DNA of 64,000 nucleotides, taken from positions 14,384,001 to 14,448,000 of the forward strand of contig OY783219.1 of the NCBI GenBank assembly GCA_963678705.1. The letters are read 5' to 3'. This stretch comes from Panorpa germanica (Eukaryota; Arthropoda; Insecta; Mecoptera; Panorpidae). The number at the start of each line of letters is the position of its first letter. The stretch's first letter is position 1. Position numbers and translations under genes: made by a program. The notes below the pieces were generated by a model. It had not been told where the DNA came from and did not search any database. It saw only the letters and a list, made by a program, of their open reading frames with translations. Positions 10,001 to 20,680 of the stretch are shown here, in pieces.

Positions 10001-13000
10001 TTAAAGATGAACAACGGTATGACAAAGTGGGCAACATTTCTTTATCGTCATTTCTTGTGGATAAGCACACCGTCGACATTTCGAGCATCTCCATACGTTA
10101 TTCGGATCCGGTGGGATCCGGTAAGGGTCTTCCGGTTGCTAGACATCCGGGAAATCGGACGCCACAGCTAGGGCAAGTGGTGCACCTATAGGATTTTTAA
10201 AGCAATTTTTTAAAAACTTGAACAAAATCTGAACGATAAAGAAAATGTATCGAATTACCAATCAGGAACCAAAGTCTCGCAACTGATGCATTCCAACGAT
10301 TTGTGCGGGAATCTTTTGGAGGATTTTTAGTAAAAATCTAAGTCTTCATATTCTTGCCTTTTAGCTTCTGTAATCTGAAGTACAAACTAAGTAAATAGGA
10401 AATCATAATATTATTAATTGATTTAATGGGTAACTGACGTGTGTAAGGCCTTCTAATTTAATGAACGCTTTTGAGCACGTTGCGAAGGATCTGTTCGCTG
10501 CACTAGTCAACGCTAAAATACAGTACAAATCCTCAACACAAAGAATGTCCTCGTATTCGCGGAGCCTCATAGCTGTCTTCATCGCGTTGTCCAGGAGTCC
10601 GCCGTACAGTTGTCTCTGTGTTAGCAGCGAGTGGAAGGCTTCTGCACCACGCCAACTAGATTCAATAACTGATATATCCTGGGGGTTTAAACCAACACCC
10701 AACATAGCCATTCCTCGAGCAGCTCCTTTAAAAATAAAGCAATTGTATTCGAGTTTCGTGAGACTCAGTTCTGGAAGCTGGAATCCTGGACCAACCTGCT
10801 CGGGGTGAATCCTTCGCGGATAAATTTAAATGGTCTTCAACTAGGAGCCCTGCAAGGACGTATAGCTTCTTCACTCTTAATGGATCGGATCGTTTTTCAG
10901 CTTCTGCGTCAGTTAACTGGAAAAACAAACTAAAATGAATAATGCTTTCAATAACAAATAGGCTTACCATATTGTATTGTACCTTCTGCATCAACCTAGC
11001 TGCATCTAGATATCTGTTGGCTTTGCGGTAAAGTTCCACAGCTTCTGTAACTTTATTATTTTCCAACAAGTGGTTTGCGTACTTCGCCATTAGTGCCCCG
11101 ATTTGCGGCATTTTGAATCGCTGCGCCAACGCTACTGCTTGATCCCATTGATTGAGACCCACACACGTGTCCACCGCTGATTTGATGTCGCCATACTTGA
11201 TGTAAGCATTTACCGCCTGAGAGCACATTCCCACCGACGCTAGCATTTGTCCAAGATTATTTAGAAAAGGGGGCTTCTATCTGGTAGTTTTGACACGCAG
11301 CCTTCCAAAGCGTCGTAATCCTCCAATGAATAATAGCATTGTATTAACTTTTCTTGATTACGCGCTTTTTCGTAATATTCTTTTGCATTTTCCCTAATAC
11401 GAAATATTTATAATTATAAATTGTTTTAGCTCTAATATGTATTGCCTTTTACCAATTTTGTCTTTCGGCGAAATAGTCCCCGATGGAGTTGAAAGCTTGT
11501 TCTACTTGAAGATCAGAGCCGCCTACTCCCATTCTCATTAACTGCAACACTCTGAACCAATCTCCCAGAGACTGACGAAGACCAATAGCTAAATCTCTGT
11601 AAAATGTTATTTATATTTTACATCACACATAGAAAAGGAAAGGGAAGTTTAGTTTTTACTACGACTACCTTCTATCAGAATCTAGATAAAGTTTTTCTGC
11701 TTCATCGAACTTTTTGAAATAAGCTGCAACTTCAGCTCTTTTTAACTGATCATTCTGGATGTTTTTAAGTTTCTTACACAATTGAATTCCTGGGTAATCC
11801 GCACACCGTACAAAAGCTGCTTCAGCTGAATCCAAGTCGAGCAATTGAACGGACGCCTCTGCCAATAAGCGCCTGAAATAAGAACGCCACAAATATTCAA
11901 ATAATCAAATGATGATACATTCATTGCGTTGTGTTTATCAGGTAAATCGTAGATGTCTTACCACAGTCTGGGGTGGGGGTTATCCTGGATAAACTGTGAC
12001 GCTTCTTTGATGCCAACTTTATTCAAAAGTTCTCTAGTATCTCGTAGACTTTTAACTTCCAAATCCAACAGTTGATCGGCACTAGGAGTCACTACTCCAG
12101 ACACAACATCATCTAACAATACGGCACGTATTTCTAAGTCCTGCGATGTTAATTTCATTTCAAAATTAAAATTACTTTTAATTTTCATTAGTTGAATTCA
12201 CACGTACCTGAAAACTACAGATGTACCCCGAGCTGGAGATAGGTTCTTCTCGATCGCTTCCCCTTAAGACGTACATCCTGGTTTTTTCCATAATGGCAAT
12301 CAGTTGTGGATTATCCGTTGCCCAACACATTGCCCAAACGTCTTTCCTTTCCATTTTAGCAATAGCGCTTGTGTCAGATCTTGTCGAGTCAAGTTTTTTA
12401 TTTATTTGAGCGCTTAGTGATTTCGTCAAAATGTTATCATCGTCCTGTTCCAATTCTATCATGGTCATCATACCGGTCACATCGATTATTGACAACCTGC
12501 TATTAAAGAACAAGGTAAAAAGATTAGTTAACAGTTGGTTTTGGTGTAGTACATTAATTTGAAAACTTACGAGGAATTGTAATTGATTGACATAATATAG
12601 GGCCTGCTGTGTCTCATATAACGATGTGTCAACGCCACCTGTGGCAAGGAATATCTTTGTAGCGCCCCTGATTCCCTTCCAAGGATCAACACAGTGTCGG
12701 TAACCGCCAAACTGCAAATAGGATCCGTTGTGGGTCCTGTACCTGTCACAGGCTCGTATGAACGATCCAGATCTTGAATAACTTCCGCCACTCCGGAAGG
12801 AGTATCATCAACATGATACTTCCGGTCTTTACGCTTTGCTGAAAATTTTTCGTCACTTCTCTATTGAATAATTTTTATAAAGTTTTCAATTTGTTCAAGG
12901 TGTAATACCTGCTACATGCATCGCAGCTCCTTTAGGAGCTCGGTACTGCCAGATTAGAAATTGTGCTCGTGAACACGCTACTACATGGGTGGAATTCATG

Positions 13001-14679
13001 GCTACCCATAGCGGCTCCAGGTCCATGTATTTAGCTGAAATTTATAATCAAATCTAAATATATTTGGTGGGAACACATTAATTTTATTTAGGGTTTTTCA
13101 TACCGTCAACTACAGTGGATATGGTATTGCATAATAAAAGTCCGTACTGGCCGGCCCCCTGATTAGCGTTGGCCGAATCCTGCTCGATGTTATCGCATCG
13201 CACCGCTAGAACGCAGTGCTCCAGGTAGCTGGCAATGCTCAATAGGGAACTCACGGTCTTGGGGTAGCACTGGGGTTAAATTGATCGTTTATTATGTATA
13301 CTTGAATAGTAGTTGTCGTGCTATAAGTCTCAAGGATATTGTTATCTAATTATTATGAAAATTTACAGCCAATTCAGTGTGTCGGTTTGGATCGTATAAG
13401 AGCACGATAACTCTTTAAAATAATATATCTTTCTTAAGGTGAAACGATACTTGGCCATTTTTGACTCGCGAATAGATGGAGACAGCAGGTTAAATATTAT
13501 CAAAAAAAACATGTTTTTTTATGTTTAAATCGTTTTATATAAGTAACTATTAACGCAAATCAAATTCTAAAGCTGCAATTAGTTAGATGAATAACGTATC
13601 TACATTTTAAGCTTTCAGTTCCACTGACTTTTAATGAGTTGGTACCGCAAATATAAGTTTTGAAAATGAATATTACTATATTTTCTAGTTAAATTTCAAT
13701 TTTCATATAACTGGTAACATTTCTAAGGGTTTGTTATAAATTTTAAAACGTTTATTATGGTTCTCAAATTTACGCTTAAGACTTAAGTCAAAATTACGCT
13801 TAAGTCATATAAAAATTGAAATTGCGTCAAAAATGGCCAAGTATCGTTTCACCTTAAGATAGATTGAATTTCTTGATAATTGAAATTCTAAATTGTGATA
13901 ATATTAAAATCAAACATATAAAGTAATCGTTTTTACATGTAGGTTCTTTTACGTAAAATTTTACCAGTAGTTCTGTAACATATATGCATGTGTTTATGCA
14001 TGTAGTCTCACCTGATGACTGACAGTGTCCCAAAAAGTAATATTGGCCCCTTCCTTAGCGGTCTGGTTCACATAAACAACTGTCTTCATAAAATAGGTCC
14101 ACTTATAATCGGGTCTGATATTAGCGAAATATATAAACGAATCAACAGCTAAAGCAATTCTCAGAGATCCGCCTTCCCAAGTACATGCCGAAATTTCACG
14201 TCCAGGCACTTTCAAAGTCCTTACATGCTATCACAAAAAAAATTACCGTAAAATAAAGATATTTAAAATATCAAGATTTTATAATCTTTGTACTTCTCCA
14301 TATGGTGTGTAAAATTGCACGATATTTCCCTCTCGCTCTCCTTCTGTTTGAATCCCTGCAATAGCGAGAATGGTACCAGTATGATTCCAGCTGCACGCCA
14401 CTGTTTGCATATCGGTGTCTATAATTACCGGATCTAAAAGAAGACAACAATATGTAAAATGGTTCCATGTAAAGATGATTCGTGCTTTGCTGAAGTATTT
14501 AGAAGGAAGTACGGTTTACTGTTATCATTCTCTCCTCGCATAATCTGCATCAGCCCGTTTTTGTAACAAATCGCCAGAGTCGGCTGGTCCACTTGTCTGG
14601 GCCCGCTGTACCACTCAATCCCTACGACTGGCGTTGGCCTACTTGAATTCTGGACGTTACATTGTACAGAAATTTTTCT
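10001..14679 (-). pseudogene. Wdr35: WDR35/IFT121, intraflagellar transport A subunit; 5' missing, several lesions
   Basis: IFT121 belongs to the IFT-A complex for retrograde ciliary transport. Fifteen exons: 14520-14679, 14294-14433, 14012-14227, 13104-13269, 12909-13034, 12571-12838, 12208-12499, 11962-12140, 11669-11872, 11453-11596, 10983-11393, 10796-10916, 10439-10725, 10259-10374 and 10001-10185. Together they are about 1,005 codons. Recognisable parts are [52 protein letters not shown], the helical repeats, WRGAEAFH, FATCSKAFIKLEGL and a C-terminal zinc-ribbon pair (CSKC...CCPLCH). The first 190 or so residues (early WD repeats) are absent upstream. Lesions: stop 11261-11263 by frameshift, stop 10327-10329 with two nearby indels, and stop 10098-10100 by frameshift. 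A piggyBac-like MITE sits in one intron. Confidence 0.92.
13434..13857. mobile_element. TTAA-flanked MITE (piggyBac-like) in a WDR35 intron
   Basis: The element 13438-13853 begins GGTGAAACGATACTTGGCCA and ends with the inverted copy of that sequence; the terminal repeats are about 28 bp and match exactly by eye. It is bounded by TTAA on both sides (13434-13437 and 13854-13857), the target of piggyBac-type elements. At 416 bp it has no coding capacity. It also contains a short internal direct repeat (CGCTTAAG...TTACGCTTAAGTC near 13770-13805). Confidence 0.88.
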
Positions 14680-14749
14680 CTAAATGAAAAAATAAGTCAA
14701 TGATGCTTACAATAAATGAATTAATAATGATGAATTTGAGCGGACAGTT

Positions 14750-14926
14750 ATGCTAACAACGCTCGAATTATTGAGAAGCAGTTGGAACGAAAAGGTGGTA
14801 AACGTGCAGCTGTTGGCCCTGGGACACCAGGAGGTTTTGGAGATTCTAAACGACCACGAGGAACTCTTCTTGAGAATTAGAAAGCTGCAGCTCCAAAATA
14901 ATCATGTTCAGTACTATGATAACTAA
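14750..14926 (+). CDS. Unidentified short open segment, two frames open at once
   Basis: From ATG at 14750 a 58-codon frame runs to TAA (MLTTLELLRSSWNEK ... LFLRIRKLQ, ending QYYDN). Its third positions are rich in G/C, unlike the surrounding AT-rich DNA, which suggests real coding use. A second frame is also open, 14740-14880 (ending KRPRGTLLEN), and reads like a basic protein tail. Only one is likely real. I do not recognise either. It lies 70 bp upstream of the first recognised WDR35 exon, on the opposite strand. It could be the last exon of a plus-strand gene whose remainder is lost. Confidence 0.35.
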   Translation: MLTTLELLRSSWNEKVVNVQLLALGHQEVLEILNDHEELFLRIRKLQLQNNHVQYYDN

Positions 14927-15332
14927 TGGTTTGGGGAGTTAAGATTATAAATCGATTTCACCTTTAAATGAGAAGACGGTCGACAATAATATAAATCTTT
15001 TTAATATTAGAAACATGTGAGTTTGCTTTTCACAAAATAAATGTATAAATATATATAAAAATGAAAATACTGAATCGAAATTTACTTTTTTTTTTATTTC
15101 TCTTAGAAAACCTTTTAAGAAATAGAATACTATGATAGCATTTAGTTAATTTTTAAGCTTCAAGTGAATTAAAAATAAATAATATTATTAAAAACGAAAC
15201 TATTACAAATTTAAGCAGATTTAAGCAAATATTAAATTCTCTTTTCCTACAAAGTAACACCTCATTGCAACAGATGTACTAATAAAATGTTATGGTTATT
15301 TATAGATCTTTGCATCTTCTTCACGACATTAG

Positions 15333-15588
15333 GATGCACAAATTTCTGAAAGTGGTCAACTGCAAACATCGGTGGCATATCGATACAAAAGTCTTGATTT
15401 GAGGTAATGATTTTGTTAATTTAATTAGAATTGACGCTTATATTGTCTAATTTTAAGATGAGATGAACCAGTAATAATAATTAAACTATTTGTATTGCTT
15501 TTAGTGATTTTTTGGCAACCAAATTCTCCTTTCCTGGTAAAATAAGAACACCGGAGCAGAAGAAACAATCTATTACTGATAAGAAGAG
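15333..15588 (+). CDS. Two exon-like segments of an unknown plus-strand gene
   Basis: Segments 15333-15403 and 15505-15588 have TAG acceptors and GTAAT/GTAAG donors and join in phase. They read DAQISESGQLQTSVAYRYKS and then SDFLATKFSFPGKIRTPE and QKKQSITDKK. The product is unknown. A diverged copy of both segments lies at 15988-16167, as if the exon pair had been duplicated. Start and end of the gene are not visible. Confidence 0.35.
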
Positions 15589-15987
15589 GTAAGTCAAACA
15601 TATTTTTAAATATATTTATAACGCTTCAGTAAAGAACAGATACGTCGCGATTTTGAATATTTATTTATTTCTATTCTTGTGTACGTATTAGACTTTTTAT
15701 GACATTATCTGTTAATCTCTGCAACTGCAAAGATACATAATCTGTCTTCACATACTTGTGCATAAATCGTTGTCTAATGAAGAGCAGCTTCAGCTCATAA
15801 TAACAATTTTCTGTCTGTCTGAGGAAATTCTTCAAAATTAAGTTGCTTAAAGTTTAGTTGGAATATTCCTGGTACAATTTCAATAGAACAACAAAATAAC
15901 TGCGCAAGTTTTGATACAGAATAAAACCTGATATTAATAAAATGCTATTATTGTTTACAGTTTCTTGCATTTGGATTAACCCTCTAG

Positions 15988-16167
15988 GATGCAGCAATTT
16001 CAGAAACTTCAGACATCGGAGCAGAGAACTTCAAACAGCGATGGAAGATCGATATAATAGCAGTGCAAATGTCTTGTTTGAAGATTCCAGCTTTCTGCTA
16101 AAATGAGAACATCGAGGATGCAGAACGAGATGAATCTTAAGAAACGATCTAGTAACGACAATAAGAA
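15988..16167 (+). pseudogene. Diverged copy of the preceding exon-like pair
   Basis: It begins GATGCAGCAATTTC after TCTAG, matching GATGCACAAATTTC after ATTAG at 15333, and ends AATAAGAA before GTAAGTC, matching GATAAGAAGAG before GTAAGTC at 15588. The intron that separates the two segments upstream is not present here, and the joined frame has stops, so this copy looks non-coding. Confidence 0.4.
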
Positions 16168-17060
16168 GTAAGTCAAAACCTTTTTATCAAATTTTTACTG
16201 GTTCATTAAATAAGAGCAATACATCGATGTTCCTTTAAAATTCAGAGTGCGGTCATTTTCATTAAATTATTTGCAAATCATAGCCGGGTAAATTAGTCGT
16301 TAAAAACAGACCTACCCTGCATTTTGGGCAGCAATTTGTTTGTTTTGTTATGCAAAGGAGTCAAACCTGGATTTTAAATTGTATTTTAGGTATGGAAGAC
16401 ATCCCTATTTCGTTGCCATCTTGAAATAAAGAGTGTGATCAGTTTTTTGTTTATCTTGAAAAGTATTACTGCAACAAATAATTTTGTAGATATATATTTA
16501 TATCAATATATATTATCTATAACTTTAATAATTTCTTTTTGTTTTAACTTTTATAATAAGAGATATAAGCAAATATAAATCTTAAATTAAGTGATGTAAT
16601 TAACAGACTGTACCACTGTAATACACATAAGCATTCATAAACACATTTGAGATTTATTTTTGCTTGTAACATATTTGTAGTACATAAAAGTTACTACAAA
16701 AATGTATTAATAAAAGTTTTAGATAATATTATTGTCTATGTTACTATTACTATACCTACTATACGAGTATATAATAGGATAGGGCAGGGCTACTGATTGT
16801 GTATTCCTTTATTGTTTTAGGGGCTGGAGTTGTTACAACGAGGTGGAGCTTCATAGATGTTTGCTAGATAAAGATTTATGCAGAAAACCTTCCTGATGAC
16901 AAATCAAATTAAAAGGTAAATTTCTTAAATATGAGTAAAAAGTAATGTTGCTGTTTGTGTTTATTAATTTTAGTAAAACATTTAAACGATACATTTCTGT
17001 TACTAGTTACTAGTTAGTGCCATATACTCGTAGATGATTTCATATGACTTTTATTTTCAG

Positions 17061-17121
17061 GATCTACTCGTTAGCAGAACAACGTCCGCGTGGAAGTCAA
17101 ACTCTGAGCAGTAGTAGATGA
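17061..17121 (+). CDS. Exon-like terminal segment, unknown product
   Basis: After a clean TTATTTTCAG acceptor the frame reads IYSLAEQRPRGSQTLSSSR and stops at TGA (17119-17121). It could be the last exon of the unknown plus-strand gene at 15.3-16.2 kb. There is no independent support. Confidence 0.25.
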
Positions 17122-17171
17122 GAACCTGACTGATTGTGTAAGACAGATATATTTAGTTATAAAATTTATAT

Positions 17172-17472
17172 TTCGTCCGCAAAAGAAATGCCTGTAACAA
17201 CATAAATAATAATGTTATACAAATGTATATACAGATTTATATATATATACATTTGTATAACATTATTATTTACAAATGTATATACAGATTTATATATATA
17301 TATATACATTTGTATAACATTATTATTTACAAATGTATATACAGATTTATATATATATACATTTGTATAACATTATTATTTACAAATGTATATACAGATT
17401 TATATATATATATATATACATATGTATAACATTATTATTTATATTGTTACAGGCATTTCTTTTGCGGATTTG
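17172..17472. repeat. Palindrome with tandem AT-rich hairpin units, duplicating a WDR92 exon edge
   Basis: The outer arms CCGCAAAAGAAATGCCTGTAA (from about 17175) and its inverted copy (to about 17469) enclose roughly 250 bp. The interior is three to four tandem units of about 62 bp. Each unit is itself an inverted repeat, ATGTTATACAAATGTATATA ... TATACATTTGTATAACAT, around TA runs. The right arm is the end of WDR92 exon 1, so the left arm is an inverted duplicate of a coding exon boundary. Such a structure arises by hairpin-primed repair, or as an assembly artefact. Confidence 0.85.
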
Positions 17473-17689
17473 AAGCACCGAAAGTAGCACACTTGAACGC
17501 TTTTTTTCTCTCAAATTGTTTTAAACATTGTAAATTTCCTCCATTCAGTTCATAAATTTGACAGATACCAGTACCTTTAGGTAGGTTACCCAGTACAACA
17601 AATTTTGCTGAACAAGGTATCCATTTAGTTTCAAATATCGTATAAGGCAAAGATTTTTCAATGTGACCAATTAATTGTGGTTTATCCAT
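17447..17689 (-). pseudogene. Dnaaf10: WDR92/DNAAF10 first coding exon only
   Basis: DNAAF10 (WDR92) is a WD40 adaptor of the R2TP co-chaperone needed to pre-assemble axonemal dyneins in the cytoplasm. The frame starts at ATG 17687-17689 with MDKPQLIGHIEKSLPYTIFE, continues KWIPCSAKFVVLGNLPKGTG and ends NPQKKCL. This matches the N-terminal 80 or so residues of the family. A GTAACA donor follows AAATGCCT, so the TAA read at 17447-17449 is probably intronic. No later exon (remaining WD repeats) was found on the minus strand down to WDR35. The exon end lies inside the palindrome. Confidence 0.88.
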
Positions 17690-18770
17690 ATCTTTTATTT
17701 TATAAGAAATAAAATCGCAAATAATTCTAAACAATAAACATACAAAAATCGACGCAGTGTTTTGTTCACTCCGTTTGATCAATAAATTTATACTTAGGTG
17801 TTAAGGTTAGTATTCATAATAAACAAGATACAAAAACATAACATGACAAACATAACTTGTTTATAATAATTATGAGTTATATAAATAAATATTTCAATTG
17901 AAGTTGTTATGGAGCTGTCATTCAGATATAACCTTAAAAATTTTAAATGATGTGCAATGAAGTATTTATTTAACAAAACTTATTTGAAGGTTCTTGATAT
18001 TATAATCCAGGTCTAGATATATATCCTAGAGATACCTACATTATTACGGAGGTAAGGAAGCTGTAATAAACTGAAGCTAGAGATATTTAAAAGATACAAT
18101 TTGCTTTCATTTTGTATAGGTATTTTAAAACTACTGGATAGAATCATACAGCTGGAGAAGTTGGACATAAAAAGTGGATAACATGTCACAGGTGTTATCT
18201 CACAAGATGATAGAGGATAACAAATTGACCATGATGGCGAGATGTCTGATTACGTAAATATGATTTCCAAGTACGGGCTTCATAAGGTCTAATAATAATA
18301 ACAGGTATATTGACAGTATAAATTAATCATTTCTAATGTACTCTTGACGGATAGGTTGAGATAGATCTTAGAAACTAAAGCATTTAGAGATAGGTTATGT
18401 TATGTGTAAAATAGTGCGTGGTAAACCAAGATTTAATTAAAAACATGAGTTCTCTTAAGGTCGCACGTTTCACTTAAAATTTGACAGAAATAACTTAATA
18501 TTAGTACGTTCTATGCGTCGGCCTAATTACGATGCTAGTGCTATTATAACGACGTCCTACTTAATCACCTTCTGTATTCATACACGCTTTATGGTTATTA
18601 GAACGACCAACTATTGATAGAACAGACGACCTTGGTACCTTGATAGGAAATCCAGCTATTGAATTGTGGTTTATGTATTTCTAGTTGCATATTTCCAGCC
18701 GTTTTAATATTTTAATAATATTTCAATATACCTTTATTTAATTAATTAATATTTAAATGTTTATTTTCAG
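17690..18770. other. Region between WDR92 exon 1 and the first Domino exon found
   Basis: It should contain the WDR92 promoter and, for Domino, either the upstream intron or the 5' end. No coding exon, repeat or promoter motif was identified with confidence. Confidence 0.45.
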
Positions 18771-19261
18771 CTGGTTTCAACATCAATAAATCCAAACCAC
18801 CAACAACTAGTAAATCGACTTGTTGGAATGCCTCATCAGTCTTTGTCTCAAGCGCAACAGCAGTCGCAGCAACAACAACAAAAATATAATATAACAATAT
18901 CGGATAGTGGTCAAAATCAAAATCAAAATCAAAAACATCAAGTTTTAGTGCATCAGCCTTTAGTGAATCAATATCATCAAACTCATCAACATAGAACTAC
19001 TAATTTAGTGAATAAAGTGAATACGAATTTATTAACTTCAAGTTCGTCAAGTGGTGTTTTAAGTAGTACAATTCGAACTCATAGTGGTGGTGCCAATGTG
19101 TTTGTGAGCCCTAGTGTAAACAGTGGTTTATCACGAACAACAAAAACAATGTCGATGTCGAATGTATCTGATGTAGTGTCGAATGTAACTGTAACTGGTG
19201 GTGTAGATAATATAGGTAAACTTTTCACTTTATTTTATGTTATTATTTATTATTTATTGTT

Positions 19262-19706
19262 AATTGTGTGCATTTCGGCTTTACAAGCTACCGTATTCTA
19301 TTTCTTAATACATTTCATTCCTATATACTTTCAAACTTAAAACTAAACTTTATTTATTTATTAAAACTAAAAAATTATTCTAGACTTTTACTACTTCCAA
19401 AAATGCTTTCTGCTTCTTCTTCTCTTGACCCTCAGATAACGAGATTATTATTTATTGTAATGTTTTTCGTTCCATTTTTCTATTTCCGCCATCCACCTCT
19501 TTCCTTCACTGCGTCCCTTTAATAGCTGCACAATATTCTTCTCGCTCATTACTTTTTCCTGACAAGCAAACTTAATGTGCTCCAGTGTTTCAATCTCCGT
19601 TCCGCACACTCTACACATTCTTTCCTCGGTATTTGCCCAGTACCTGGTTCCTTTCTCCTCGTTTCCCAATCTAAACCTTGCAATCCTTCTCTGTTCTTTT
19701 ATTTTT
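19262..19706 (-). mobile_element. Non-LTR retrotransposon 3' fragment in a Domino intron
   Basis: On the minus strand 19448-19706 reads RIARFRLGNEEKGTRYW, then CRVCGTEIETLEHI, the C-x2-C ... H zinc-knuckle-like tail of a LINE ORF2 protein. Below 19448 lies its 3' untranslated sequence, which recurs alone at 25960-26110. From memory the protein tail resembles LINEs common in Hymenoptera. The element is 5' truncated. Confidence 0.8.
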
Positions 19707-20406
19707 TAGGGTATTGAATATAAAAATCTTTATTGAATTTTGGATTTAATTTTAACTCATTTCTTTATCTTTAGTTATAGAGACTTTTTTTGAAATTTGG
19801 CGTTAGTTTTGTTTTCGCAGAAGAAATAAAATATTTGTAAGATAAGTGTTACCTTTAAGTATATCAGGTTTTTAATAATATTTGCTGCATTAAGGCACAT
19901 TGATATTTCAGCTGCTTCGACACCGATAGTTTAATTACAAATTAATATATATTTATTATAAAATTTATATTTATTTTCAGGTGTTGGAATAACCGACGGT
20001 AGAAGTTTAAAAAGGACTCTTTCTTCAACCGAATTTATGAATTCAGATTCTAGTAGTAGCGGAACATATTCCACAGGTACGACGAGTTCTGATGTAATGT
20101 CAGGTGTAGCAAATAAAAGATTAAAAATGTCTGATGGTACTGTGCAGGATACGTCACCACCTACATTGGGAGAAATAGTTACAATAGTTAATGAAGAATT
20201 TACAACTCTAATAAAAGAGATAAGAGAAAAGTGAGTTTTATAATATTATTTGAATTCAGTGAATAATCTATTGAGTCTCTTGGCAGGGAATCCTTAAGTG
20301 CCAAGAACAATAAATATTTAATTAGTGTATATAATGTAAACACACCCAAACCTCGTTTACGGTCGTCTCAGAATTTCTTAATTTTTTCAATGATATCAAT
20401 ATTATA

Positions 20407-20680
20407 CAGAGATGTGCGTTTTTCAAATACATATGCTCAAAATGCAAATACAAAATAGTAAATACCTATTTTCTATCTTTTAAGAGTATAGAATTTTATA
20501 TTTTATTTGAAAACTTTTACCAACCTATTTCCTATTTGGTAAATACAAAATACTTTTTTCATTCTTGTTACTTCATAGTGTTAATCAGTAAACATTATTT
20601 TGTGAATATAAAACTTAAAACCCCACCAACATTAGCACCACTTATGAACTAAAAGTATCTGCACAATTGTCTTAATAATT
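20407..20680 (+). mobile_element. Partial copy of a hAT-type non-autonomous element
   Basis: It starts CAGAGATGTGCGTTTTTCAA and runs parallel to 54018-54240 (shared ACAAAATAGTAAATACCTAT and GTATCTGCACAATTGTCT). Its right terminus is not recognisable, so it is a fragment lying in the Domino intron 20231-21681. Confidence 0.75.

Larger units (their letters stand above)
14680..17171. other. Interval with exon-like plus-strand segments, no WDR35 or WDR92 exons
   Basis: Neither the missing first exons of WDR35 nor the missing later exons of WDR92 could be found here on the minus strand. Several plus-strand segments have good acceptors, open frames and GTAAG donors (14750-14926, 15333-15403, 15505-15588, 15988-16167, 17061-17121; see separate entries), but no known family was recognised. 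Confidence 0.5.

Noticed and set aside
10726-10795. Apparent frameshift in WDR35 between the LRVKKLYVL exon and WRGAEAFH
   Set aside because: A 70-bp GT-AG intron (donor after GAGCAG, acceptor TTTTTAAAG) joins the two parts in the right frame.
17223-17429. 68-codon plus-strand frame rich in Ile and Tyr
   Set aside because: It is a translation of the tandem TATATA hairpin units in the palindrome.
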